A program made the translations under genes and the position numbers. The notes under the pieces are model-generated. The model did not search any database. It was not told the DNA's origin and was given only the letters and a program-made list of their open reading frames with translations. 64,000 bases of DNA from Chelatococcus caeni (GTDB taxonomy: Bacteria; Pseudomonadota; Alphaproteobacteria; Rhizobiales; Beijerinckiaceae): assembly GCF_014196925.1 (NCBI RefSeq), contig NZ_JACIEN010000002.1, positions 558,001 to 622,000 of the forward strand, given 5' to 3'. This document shows positions 8,163 through 16,676 of the stretch, one piece after another (within the stretch, counting starts at the first letter, position 1; every line of letters starts with the position of its first letter).

Positions 8163-10670
8163 TTGGGGGTGACGCCGCATCTTCCGTCGCCCGCCGCGGC
8201 TGCCCTGCCGCCTGCCTTCTCCGCCTGGTTCGCCGGGCGCGGATGGCACGTGCGCGCGCACCAGCTCGATCTCCTCGCGAGCGCGCGGGCCGGGCGCTCG
8301 GCCCTGCTCGTTGCCCCGACGGGGGCCGGCAAGACGCTCGCCGGCTTCCTGCCGAGCCTCGTCGAGCTCGCGGAGGCGCCGGACCGGGCCGGCCTCCACA
8401 CGCTCTACATCTCGCCACTCAAGGCGCTCGCCGTCGACATCGCGCGCAACCTCGAGGCGCCGGTCACGGAGATGGGGCTGCCGGTCAAGGTCGAGACGCG
8501 CACCGGCGACACGCCGGCCCACAAGCGCGCGCGGCAGATCGAGCGCCCGCCGCACATCCTCCTCACCACGCCCGAGCAACTCGCGCTGCTCATCGCGCAT
8601 CGCGAGGCCGAGGCGTTCTTCTCCGGCCTGCGGCGTGTCGTGCTCGATGAACTGCACGCGCTCGTGACGTCGAAGCGCGGCGACCTCCTGTCGCTCGGCC
8701 TCATGCGGCTGTTCGCTCTCGCGCCGCAGGTGACGACGGTCGGCCTCTCGGCGACCGTGCGCGAGCCGGAGGTGCTGGCGCGCTATCTCGTGCCGCAGCG
8801 CGCGGGCCTGCCTTCGCCGGACATCATCACGGTGAAGGAGGGCGCGCGGCCGCAGATCGGCATCCTCGAAAGCCGGCTCGCGCCGCCGCTCGCCGGCCAT
8901 ACGGCGTTGCATGCCATGGACGAGATCTACCGGGCGATCCGCGACCATCGCCTGTCGCTGGTCTTCGTCAACACGCGCATGCAGGCCGAGTTCGTCTTCC
9001 AGGAGCTGTGGCGGATGAACGACGACGGCCTCGCCATCGCGCTGCATCACGGTTCGCTCGACGCCGGCCAGCGCCGGCGCGTCGAGGCGGCGATGGCCGA
9101 GGGGCGGCTCAAGGCCGTGGTTTGCACCTCGACGCTCGACCTCGGCATCGACTGGGGCGACGTCGACCTCGTCATCAATGTCGGCGCGCCGAAGGGCGCG
9201 AGCCGGCTGATGCAGCGGATCGGCCGCGCCAACCATCGCCTCGACGAGCCGTCGAAGGCTTTCCTGGTGCCGGCCAATCGCTTCGAGGTGCTGGAATGCC
9301 GGGCGGCGCTCGACGCCGTCGCAGAGGCGGCGCAGGACACGCCGGACGCGCGCACCGGCGCCCTCGACGTGCTTGCCCAGCATGTTCTCGGCCGCGCCTG
9401 CGCCGGGCCCTTCGATGCCGATGCATTCTACGAGGAGGTGCGCGGCGCCGCGCCCTATGCCGGCTTGCCGCGCCGGGATTTCGACGATGTCGTCGCCTTC
9501 GTCGCCACTGGCGGCTATGCGCTGAGGAGCTACGAGCGCTTCGCGCGGATCGTGAAGGGCAAGGACGGGCTGTGGCGCGTCACCACCCCGCGCGTTGCCC
9601 AGCAGTACCGGCTCAACGTCGGGACCATCGTCGAGGAGCCGATGCTGCGCGTGCGCCTCGCTCGCCCGCGCCGGGCGGGCGGGATGACCGTCGTGCGCGG
9701 CGGCCGCGTGCTCGGCGAGGTGGAGGAATATTTCGCGGAGGGGCTGACGCCGGGCGACACCTTCGTCTTCGCCGGCGAGGTGCTGCGCTTCGAGGGCATC
9801 TACGAGAACGAGGTCATCACCTCGCGCACGGCGGCGGGCACGGACCCGAAGGTGCCGTCCTATGCCGGCGGCAAGTTCCCGCTGTCGAGCTTCCTCGCCA
9901 GCCGCGTGCGCGCCATGATCGCGAGCCCGGGCGACTGGCACCGCCTGCCGAAGCCCGTGGCGAACTGGCTGATGGCACAGAAGATGAAGTCGCGCCTGCC
10001 GCGGCCGGGGGAGCTGCTCGTCGAGACCTTCCCGCGCGGCGGGCGCCACTATCTCGTCGCCTATCCCTTCGAGGGGCGGCTCGCGCACCAGACGCTCGGC
10101 ATGCTGCTGACGCGGCGCCTGGAGCGGGCACGTCTCAAGCCGCTCGGCTTCGTCGCCAACGACTACGGCCTCGCCGCCTGGGGCATCGCCGACATCGGCC
10201 TCGCGGTCACCCAGGGGCGCCTGTCGCTCGCCGAGCTCTTCGCCCCCGACATGCTGGGTGACGACCTCGAGGACTGGCTGGCGGAATCGGCGCTGATGAA
10301 GCGCACCTTCCGCCATTGCGCGATCATCGCCGGCATGATCGAGCGGCGCTTTCCCGGCCAGGAGAAGACCGGCCGCCAGGTCACCATGTCGACCGACCTC
10401 GTCTATGACGTGCTGCGCCGGCACGAGCCGGACCACGTCCTCCTGCGCGCGGCGCGCGCCGATGCCGCAACGGGGCTGCTCGACGTGCGCAGGCTCGGCG
10501 ATATGCTGGTGCGTGTCGCGGGGCGAATCGTGCACGCGCCGCTCGATCACCTCTCGCCGCTCTCGGTGGCGGTGATGCTCGAGATCGGCCGCGAGATGGT
10601 CTATGGCGAGGCCGCCGAGCACATGCTGGCGGAGGCCGAGGCGGCGATGATGGAAGAGGCGATGCAGTGA
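8163..10670 (+). CDS. lhr: Lhr-type ligase-associated DEXH-box DNA helicase
   Basis: An 835-residue superfamily 2 helicase of the Lhr-Core type, an ATP-driven 3'-to-5' translocase on single-stranded DNA. The Walker A loop is APTGAGKT with Lys57. The DExH box is LDELHAL, motif III is GLSATVRE, and motifs V and VI appear as CTSTLDLGIDWG and QRIGRANHR. A winged-helix and Lhr-specific C-terminal region follows. The upstream start is a TTG at 8163 with GAGG nine bases before it; a GTG at 8169 is the alternative. pdeM starts inside the stop codon region, so the two are coupled. Members of the four-gene ligase/exonuclease/Lhr/MPE set are thought to act together in DNA repair. Confidence 0.94.
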   Translation: MGVTPHLPSPAAAALPPAFSAWFAGRGWHVRAHQLDLLASARAGRSALLVAPTGAGKTLAGFLPSLVELAEAPDRAGLHTLYISPLKALAVDIARNLEAPVTEMGLPVKVETRTGDTPAHKRARQIERPPHILLTTPEQLALLIAHREAEAFFSGLRRVVLDELHALVTSKRGDLLSLGLMRLFALAPQVTTVGLSATVREPEVLARYLVPQRAGLPSPDIITVKEGARPQIGILESRLAPPLAGHTALHAMDEIYRAIRDHRLSLVFVNTRMQAEFVFQELWRMNDDGLAIALHHGSLDAGQRRRVEAAMAEGRLKAVVCTSTLDLGIDWGDVDLVINVGAPKGASRLMQRIGRANHRLDEPSKAFLVPANRFEVLECRAALDAVAEAAQDTPDARTGALDVLAQHVLGRACAGPFDADAFYEEVRGAAPYAGLPRRDFDDVVAFVATGGYALRSYERFARIVKGKDGLWRVTTPRVAQQYRLNVGTIVEEPMLRVRLARPRRAGGMTVVRGGRVLGEVEEYFAEGLTPGDTFVFAGEVLRFEGIYENEVITSRTAAGTDPKVPSYAGGKFPLSSFLASRVRAMIASPGDWHRLPKPVANWLMAQKMKSRLPRPGELLVETFPRGGRHYLVAYPFEGRLAHQTLGMLLTRRLERARLKPLGFVANDYGLAAWGIADIGLAVTQGRLSLAELFAPDMLGDDLEDWLAESALMKRTFRHCAIIAGMIERRFPGQEKTGRQVTMSTDLVYDVLRRHEPDHVLLRAARADAATGLLDVRRLGDMLVRVAGRIVHAPLDHLSPLSVAVMLEIGREMVYGEAAEHMLAEAEAAMMEEAMQ

Positions 10671-11374
10671 ACGCGATGGGTGGCGAGGCTGGCACAGCGG
10701 GCGCGGCGCAGGTTCTGCGCCTCGGGCGGCTCGATCTCGTCGCCGATCCCGCCGGCGCGCTCTTCGTCGCGGACGAGGGGCTGCTCGTCGTCGCCGACCT
10801 CCATCTCGAGAAGGCCTCGTCCTTCGCCGGCCGCGGCGTCTTCCTGCCGCCCTACGACACGCGCGCCACGCTCGCCGCCGTGGCGCGCCTCGTCGCTCGC
10901 TATGCGCCACGGGCCGTCGTCGCGCTCGGCGACAGTTTCCACGATGCCGGTGCGCATGGGCGCCTCGACACGCGTGACAGCGAGGCGCTCGCAGCGCTGC
11001 AGCGCGGCCGCGACTGGCTGTGGGTGACCGGCAACCACGATCCGCAGGTGCCGCGCGCGGCCGGCGGGGAAAGCGCCGCCGAACTGCGCCTCGCCGACGT
11101 GGTGCTGCGGCACGAGCCTGCCGACGACGGCACGGCGGAGATCGTCGGGCACATGCATCCAGCCGCCAAGGTGCGGCTCACCGGCCGCTCCGTGCGCCGC
11201 CGCTGCTTCGCCGCTGGGGCACGGCGCATCGTCATGCCGGCGCTCGGCGCCCTGACGGGCGGGCTCAACCTGCGCGATGCCGCCTTCCGGCCGCTCTTTC
11301 CCGAGGGCGTCACGGCCCACGTGCTCGGCCAGCGGCTCTACGCCATCGGCTGGCCGCTGCTGCTGCCGGATTGA
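10667..11374 (+). CDS. pdeM: Ligase-associated metallophosphoesterase PdeM
   Basis: A 235-residue binuclear metallophosphoesterase of the calcineurin type that accompanies Lhr helicase and the ATP-dependent ligase. The metal-ligand motifs appear in order: VVADLHLEKASSF (D-x-H), VVALGDSFHD (GD), WVTGNHDP (GNHD) and EIVGHMHPAAKV (GH-x-H). Relatives are DNA phosphodiesterases or endonucleases. The GTG start at 10667 overlaps the lhr stop codon (GTGA); an ATG at 10676 is an alternative. It closes the right arm of the repair locus. Confidence 0.92.
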   Translation: MNAMGGEAGTAGAAQVLRLGRLDLVADPAGALFVADEGLLVVADLHLEKASSFAGRGVFLPPYDTRATLAAVARLVARYAPRAVVALGDSFHDAGAHGRLDTRDSEALAALQRGRDWLWVTGNHDPQVPRAAGGESAAELRLADVVLRHEPADDGTAEIVGHMHPAAKVRLTGRSVRRRCFAAGARRIVMPALGALTGGLNLRDAAFRPLFPEGVTAHVLGQRLYAIGWPLLLPD

Positions 11375-11380
11375 GCCTCG

Positions 11381-12178
11381 TCAGTCCCGCCGGAAGATGA
11401 TCGTCGCGAGCCAGCCGAAGAGCACCGCCATGGTGACGACGCCGAGGCCGTAGAAGATGGCGTGGTCGTGGGCGAGGGTGACCGTCGCCTGTTCGAAGCC
11501 GGTCTTCACCACCTCGAAATTGGTGGTCTGCCGGGCGAGCTGCGCCCCGTCGACGAAGAGCGCGACCTCGACGTCGTAATTGCCGGTGGGGGCGACGGCG
11601 GGCAGGGTGATGGGCGCACGGAAGATGGACGGCGTCAGGAAGGTGACGCCGCGCGGCTCCTCGGCGAACAGCCTCTGGTCGTTCTTGAGCCGCAGCAGGG
11701 CCTCGCGGAACGGCTCCTCGCTCGTCAGGTGCTCCATGCCCGGCGTGGTGATCTGCATGCCGAGGCCAAGCCGGTAGCGGGTGAGAAAGGCCCCGCCCGC
11801 GATCTCGTCGATCGGTCGCGACGAGAGGACGGCCAGATAGGTCGGCAGGTCGACGAAGCGCCGCTGCGAGGTGTTCAGCCAGAGCGGCCCGACCCGCTCC
11901 TTCTCGCGCACGATCGTGGTGCGCCGCGGACCGCGCACGGTGATGACGACGTCATAGGGCGCGGCCCGCGCCACGGTGCGCTCGTCACGCTCGATGGCGC
12001 CGAAGACGACGATGGAGGAACCCGTGTAGGTCGAGGTGATCGAGACCCGGTGCGTCGACAGGGACAAGATCAGCGTCTCGGCCGCCGCCGGCGCGAGCGA
12101 GGCGAAGAGCCCTGCGAGGGCGGCCGCGGCGAGCAGCAGCCGGGACGTCGCCGTTCTTGTTGGCCCCGTCCTCGTCAT
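11381..12178 (-). CDS. TIGR02186 family membrane-anchored protein
   Basis: A 265-residue protein with an N-terminal signal or anchor (about 1-34, ending PAAAET), a periplasmic body, and a C-terminal membrane helix (about 238-260, FYGLGVVTMAVLFGW). It matches the TIGR02186 family of conserved alphaproteobacterial proteins, recognisable from ETLILSLSTHRVSITSTYTG and LPTYLAVLSSRPI. The function is not known. The gene overlaps the TauE exporter by four bases and the pairing is conserved, which suggests that it assists export of a sulfur oxyanion or organosulfonate product; that is inference. Confidence 0.85.
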   Translation of the reverse strand: MTRTGPTRTATSRLLLAAAALAGLFASLAPAAAETLILSLSTHRVSITSTYTGSSIVVFGAIERDERTVARAAPYDVVITVRGPRRTTIVREKERVGPLWLNTSQRRFVDLPTYLAVLSSRPIDEIAGGAFLTRYRLGLGMQITTPGMEHLTSEEPFREALLRLKNDQRLFAEEPRGVTFLTPSIFRAPITLPAVAPTGNYDVEVALFVDGAQLARQTTNFEVVKTGFEQATVTLAHDHAIFYGLGVVTMAVLFGWLATIIFRRD

Positions 12179-13101
12179 GGCCGTGCTCCCACGGTGACGA
12201 GCGAGAAGGGCTCCTGCGGCCTCACCACGAGATCGATGGCAAAGCGGATGCCGACCCCGAGAACGAGGATGGCGAGGAGCAGGCGGAACGATTCGCCCTT
12301 GAGGTTCTGCCCGGCGCGGGCGCCGAACTGCGCCCCCATGACGCCGCCGATGATGAGCAGCATCGCCAGCACCACGTCCACCGACTGGTTGGTGAAGGCG
12401 TGCAGCAGCGTCGCCGCCATCATCGTGAAGAGGATCTGGAAGAGGGACGTGCCGACCACCACGGCGGCCGGGATGCGAAAGAGATAGATGAGAGCGGGGA
12501 CGAGGATGAAGCCGCCGCCGATGCCGAGCACCGCCCCGGCGAAACCGATGAGCATGGCGAGCGTGACGATGGGAATGACGCTGCCGTAGAGCTTGGAGCG
12601 GTGGAAACGCATCTTCCACGGCAGGCCGAGATACCACGGATGCTCGCCCGAGCGGCGGGAGAGGGGGACGACGCCGCGGCGCGTCGCCCACATGGTCTTG
12701 AGGCTTTCGGCCAGCATCAGCGAGCCGATGATGCCGAAGAGCGTCACGTAGCTGACGACGATGACGAACTCGAGCTGGCCGAGGCGGCTCATGACGTTGA
12801 AGAACCACACCCCGAGCAGCGTGCCGACGAAGCCGCCCGCGACCAGCACGCCGCCGAGCTTGAAGTCGAGCGCCTTGCGCCGCCAGTAGCCGAGGGCGCC
12901 GGTGACCGAGGAAGCCGTGATCTGCGAGGCCTGGGTGGCGACCGCGATCGCCGGCGGGATGCCGAGGAAGATCAGGAGCGGCGTCATCAGGAAGCCGCCG
13001 CCGACGCCGAACATGCCCGAGATGAAGCCCACCGCCGCGCCCATGGCGAGGAGGGTGAACATGTTGACGGACATTTCGGCGATGGGCAGGTAGATGTGCA
13101 C
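12175..13101 (-). CDS. Sulfite exporter TauE/SafE family permease
   Basis: A 308-residue inner-membrane protein with about eight helices arranged as two TauE-type repeats. The first repeat carries GFISGMFGVGGGFLMTPLL and the second GAVLGIGGGFILVPALIYLF, the duplicated GxGGG family motif. Family members export sulfite, sulfoacetate or related anions. The frame starts with a GTG at 13101, and homologues begin with the same YLPIAEMSVN peptide, so I prefer it to the ATG at 13074. It forms a two-gene operon with the downstream TIGR02186 gene. Confidence 0.9.
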   Translation of the reverse strand: MHIYLPIAEMSVNMFTLLAMGAAVGFISGMFGVGGGFLMTPLLIFLGIPPAIAVATQASQITASSVTGALGYWRRKALDFKLGGVLVAGGFVGTLLGVWFFNVMSRLGQLEFVIVVSYVTLFGIIGSLMLAESLKTMWATRRGVVPLSRRSGEHPWYLGLPWKMRFHRSKLYGSVIPIVTLAMLIGFAGAVLGIGGGFILVPALIYLFRIPAAVVVGTSLFQILFTMMAATLLHAFTNQSVDVVLAMLLIIGGVMGAQFGARAGQNLKGESFRLLLAILVLGVGIRFAIDLVVRPQEPFSLVTVGARP

Positions 13102-13292
13102 GGCACGGTACTCGGACGCTCGGTCGAATGCGACAGCGGCCGCGGGCCGTCGGCACGCGGCTGCTTCGTCAGTCTAGGGAAGCGTCCCTTAACGTGGGGT
13201 CAAAACCAAGGCATGACAGCTACGGTTGTGCACAGGGCCGTGTACTGACCCCTTGGTCGCCGTGCGAAAGGCACCGGGTCGCGCAGGAGCTG

Positions 13293-16200
13293 TCAGAGCC
13301 GCGACACTTTTCCGGGGGGCTTCTGCGCCCCCGGCGACGGGGCGGCGGCGCTCAGCTCCCAGCCGCCCGCGGGCACCTCATTGGCGGCGCGGACGGGCAC
13401 CTTGACCTGCCAGCGGGCGAAGGCCGCCTTGCCGATGGCGAGCTCGCTCGCCGTCAGGCTGCGGGCGAGCTCATCGCGCTTGGCGGCGGCGTCCTTGTCG
13501 CCGTCGCGGGCGAGGACCGACAGCCAGGTGTAGGAGGCGACGAGATTGCGCTCGGTGCCGAGGCCGCGCGCGAGGAGGACGGCGAGGTTGAACTGGCTGT
13601 CGCGTACGCCGAACTCGGCCGCCTTGCTGAACCATTTCACGGCTGTCTCATAGTCGGGCTTGCCGGTGATGCCCTCGGCGTAGAGCACGCCGAGATTGTG
13701 CATCGCCCTGGCGTTGCCGGCCTCGGCCGCCTTCTCGTACCACATGCGCGCCGTGCCGACGTCGCGCGCGACGCCGATGCCCTTCTCGTAATGGCTGGCG
13801 ATGCGGTATTGCGCCGGCACGAGGCCACCCGTCGCCGCGGCCTCGAAGAGCCGGGCGGCTTTGGCAACGTCGCGCGGCACGCCGCGGCCTTCCGCGAGGC
13901 GGGTCGCAACCTCGTAGACGGCGGCGGTCTCGCCCGCAGCCGCCGCCTTGCGCAACGGGGCGGGCAGGCCTTCCGCCGGCAGGTCGGCGACATAACTCGG
14001 CGGGATGAGAAGGGAGGCCGGCAGGCCCTCGTCGAGGCGCGAATTCTGCTCCGGCGCGGGGGCCGGCGGCGGCGCGCTGTCGGGGATGCCCGGGGTCGCC
14101 GGGAGGGAGCCCGTCGTCGCCGGGCCGGTGTCGGGTGCGAAGGGGTTGGCGGCGAAGGGGTTGAAGGCGTCGGGGGTGGGAGCGTCTGCCTGCGCCGGCC
14201 GTGACGACGGCGCCTCGGCCTCCTCCCGCGGAGCGGGCGCGGTGGCGTCATGGGCCGCTGCGGGTTCCGCGTCGCCGGTGGGGAGGGACTTGCCGGCGAG
14301 GCCGCTCAGCACCTGCGCCGCGCCGACGGCGATGACGATGGCGGCGAGGCCGATCAGCAGGGGCTTGCGCCGGGCGGCGACGCCGTTCCTGAGCCGCGCG
14401 ACCGGGGAAGCGGCGGCATTGCGGCGCGTAGCCGCCGTCGGCCGCGGCTCCGCCCGGAGCGCGCGGACGGGATCCTCGGTCCTTTCGGCGGCCTCGGTCT
14501 CCCTGGCGCGCGAGGTGGTGTCCGGCAGCGCGGCGGCCGTTTCCGCCGCGGCAGCCTGCGCGGCCCGCCGGGCCGCCGCGATGAAGCTCGCCTTGACCGC
14601 TGCGGTGGGCGCCTCATCGAACGCCGGCGCGGCGGGCTTCGCGTCCTTCGCTGGAGGCGGGGCGTCCTCTGCCGGCTGCGCCGCGAGGAGCGCGGCGAGG
14701 GCGGCGCGCGGCGTCGGCGCATCGGCTGCAGCCGGGCGCGCCGGCGGTGCGACCTCGTCCCCCCGGCTGCGGGAAGGTTCGTTGGCCCTGAGCAGGGCGT
14801 CGAGGCTGGTGCGCAGGTCCTCGAACTCGACCGAATCGGCCGGATCGTCCTCGGACAGGCGCGACGGGGCGCCCGTTGCGGAGGGCCCGTCCGTCATGTC
14901 CTCCTCGAGCAGGGCGAGCCGGTCGACGATCCGCTCCAGCGTCTCGTGCACGGCTTCCAGCGTGTCCTGCGTCCGGAGGTCGGTGCTCGCCTGGGTCGTC
15001 TTCAGCTCGGCGAGGTCGCGCTTGAGCTGGCCGATCTCGGCGGGCACGGCCTCATAGGCATCGGGCAGCGCGGTGCGGGCCGCCTCGGCCGCGCGCCGGG
15101 CCGCCTGCTCGATGGCTTCGGCGGTGCCGTCCTGCAGCTCGCGCATCTCCTCGCGCAGCTGGTGGCGCATGTCGGCGAGGAGATCGGCCATCGTCCTTTC
15201 GAGCGAGGCCATGCCGTGCGCGATGCGCTCGCGCTCGGCAAGGGCCGGCGCCGCGCCGACCGCATCGATGCGCTCGGCGAGCTGGCCGATCTGCCGCTCG
15301 AGGGCGTCGAGGCCGGCCGTGTCGGTCTCGGCGGTGCGCACCTCCTCGATGCGTGCCGTCAAGGCGTGGATCATGCCTTCGATGCGCGCCAGGTCGGGCG
15401 CAGCGGCGGGCTGCTCCAGGCGCTCGTCGAGGCGGTCGAGGCGCGCGAGGACGTCGCCGATCGGCATCGCCGCCACCGGCCGCAAGGCCTCGTCGATCTT
15501 GCGCGACAGGGCTTCCAGCCGGACGATGATGGCCTCTTCGCCGAGGCTCGGGGCGGTGCGGTCGTGCGCCGCGGCCTCTCGTGCGATCGGTGCGTGGTTG
15601 CGGCGCGGGCGCTCGTCGAGCCGCCGGTTCATGGCGGCGAAGCGCTCGCCGAGGGTCGGGCTGTTGTCGAGCTCGCGCTGCCGGCGCCGGATTTCGGCGA
15701 CGGCCGCCTCGAGCCGCCGGCGGGCCGCCCGTTCCTCGGACATCAGCGGACCGACGGTCTCCTCCTCGCCGGCTTCATCTCCGGCCGTGGCCGCGATGGC
15801 CTCAAGCCGCTCCCCGACATCGTCGAGCGCGTCGCGCAGCGCGTCGGCATCCTCATGCCAGCGCGGGGCGACATTGGGTGCCCTGTCGGCGGCGAGGTGC
15901 TGCTCGATGTCGCCGAGCCGCCGGCCAATGGCGATGAGGGCCTTGCCGATGGCGCCGGCCGTCTCGTCCTGCCGGTCGGCCATCGCGCGCGCGCTCTCCG
16001 CGACGTGCGTCTCGGTGCGCTCCATCCAGCGGGCGACCGAATCAAGCGCGCTGGCCGTGCGGGCCGCGGCAGCCCGCGTCTCGGCGAGGCTGCGCTCGCT
16101 GACGCGGGCCACGATCTCGTCGAGGCTCGGCATGTCGAGACCGGCGCCGGCCTGGGGACGGCGCGGGGGCGCGGCGGTTTGCGTGTGCTCGCGGGCAAAC

Positions 16201-16400
16201 CGGGCGAGGCGCTCGCTGACGGCGGCGAGGGAATCCCGTCCTGGCGGGGGCGTGCCGCTGTCGCCGTCGGCCGCCTGGTCGGCAATGATGGTGCTGAGCC
16301 ATGCGCCGAGCGTCATTCCCGCCTTGCGCGCCGCCTCCTTGGCCGCGTCCCGCGCCTGCGGGTCGATGCCCTTCACACTCCAGGGGGCGGTCTGTGCCAT
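13293..16400 (-). CDS. PodJ-like polar localisation protein with Sel1 repeats
   Basis: A 1035-residue protein with the architecture of PodJ, the polar organising protein of Caulobacter and relatives. It starts with the family motif PWSVKGIDPQARDAAKEAAR. A very long, charged, coiled-coil region (about 60-560) and an Ala/Pro-rich linker follow. One membrane helix (about 683-705, LLIGLAAIVIAVGAAQVL) separates these from a periplasmic C-terminal region with Sel1/TPR repeats (about 835-990, for example AAEAGNARAMHNLGVLYAEG). PodJ recruits signalling and motility proteins to the new pole. Orthology is inferred from the architecture and N-terminus, not proven. A TTAA-type inverted repeat lies 67-93 bases upstream. 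Confidence 0.8.
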   Translation of the reverse strand: MAQTAPWSVKGIDPQARDAAKEAARKAGMTLGAWLSTIIADQAADGDSGTPPPGRDSLAAVSERLARFAREHTQTAAPPRRPQAGAGLDMPSLDEIVARVSERSLAETRAAAARTASALDSVARWMERTETHVAESARAMADRQDETAGAIGKALIAIGRRLGDIEQHLAADRAPNVAPRWHEDADALRDALDDVGERLEAIAATAGDEAGEEETVGPLMSEERAARRRLEAAVAEIRRRQRELDNSPTLGERFAAMNRRLDERPRRNHAPIAREAAAHDRTAPSLGEEAIIVRLEALSRKIDEALRPVAAMPIGDVLARLDRLDERLEQPAAAPDLARIEGMIHALTARIEEVRTAETDTAGLDALERQIGQLAERIDAVGAAPALAERERIAHGMASLERTMADLLADMRHQLREEMRELQDGTAEAIEQAARRAAEAARTALPDAYEAVPAEIGQLKRDLAELKTTQASTDLRTQDTLEAVHETLERIVDRLALLEEDMTDGPSATGAPSRLSEDDPADSVEFEDLRTSLDALLRANEPSRSRGDEVAPPARPAAADAPTPRAALAALLAAQPAEDAPPPAKDAKPAAPAFDEAPTAAVKASFIAAARRAAQAAAAETAAALPDTTSRARETEAAERTEDPVRALRAEPRPTAATRRNAAASPVARLRNGVAARRKPLLIGLAAIVIAVGAAQVLSGLAGKSLPTGDAEPAAAHDATAPAPREEAEAPSSRPAQADAPTPDAFNPFAANPFAPDTGPATTGSLPATPGIPDSAPPPAPAPEQNSRLDEGLPASLLIPPSYVADLPAEGLPAPLRKAAAAGETAAVYEVATRLAEGRGVPRDVAKAARLFEAAATGGLVPAQYRIASHYEKGIGVARDVGTARMWYEKAAEAGNARAMHNLGVLYAEGITGKPDYETAVKWFSKAAEFGVRDSQFNLAVLLARGLGTERNLVASYTWLSVLARDGDKDAAAKRDELARSLTASELAIGKAAFARWQVKVPVRAANEVPAGGWELSAAAPSPGAQKPPGKVSRL

Positions 16401-16466
16401 CGTGATCCCACTGCGCTGCCGCAGGCACGTCCTGCGCGATGCTGCCGGTGGGTCAAATTCTCCTGA

Positions 16467-16493
16467 TTATGGTAAAGAAGCCGTTAACCATAA
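16467..16493 (-). promoter_or_regulatory. Inverted repeat with CtrA-like TTAA half site upstream of the PodJ-like gene
   Basis: TTATGGTAAA (16467-16476) and TTAACCATAA (16484-16493) form ten-base arms with one mismatch around a seven-base spacer. Read as a CtrA box (TTAA-N7-TTAA) it is TAAA-N7-TTAA with a following C, one base off consensus. It lies in front of the PodJ-like gene. Binding by CtrA is inference. Confidence 0.45.
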
Positions 16494-16591
16494 CAGACAG
16501 GATGCGCATGCCGCCTGCCCGCGGCGCACGGGGCACCGGAAGGCAGCGCGATGAAAGCGGAACGGCGCACGCCCTTTCGAAAGGCGCCGAG

Positions 16592-16611
16592 ATGGTTTAT
16601 ATGTGAACCAT
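16592..16611 (+). promoter_or_regulatory. Operator-like palindrome upstream of the beta-oxidation operon
   Basis: ATGGTTTATATGTGAACCAT has eight-base arms matching at seven of eight positions around TATG. It lies 66 bases before the acyl-CoA dehydrogenase start. Palindromes of this size in front of fatty-acid oxidation genes are often bound by TetR-type fatty-acid regulators; no such regulator gene is in the window. Confidence 0.4.
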
Positions 16612-16676
16612 GATGTGCCCTGCCCGCCGCGCCGCCGGCGGTTGCCGGGTGGGCGCAACGCGGGAGGAGCCACGGA

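Noticed and set aside
7098-10910. A 1270-codon open frame antisense to lhr and the TPR-methyltransferase
   Set aside because: It is low-complexity (Arg, Ala, Gly, Asp, His rich) and lies opposite two genes with intact catalytic motifs; long antisense frames are expected in GC-rich DNA.
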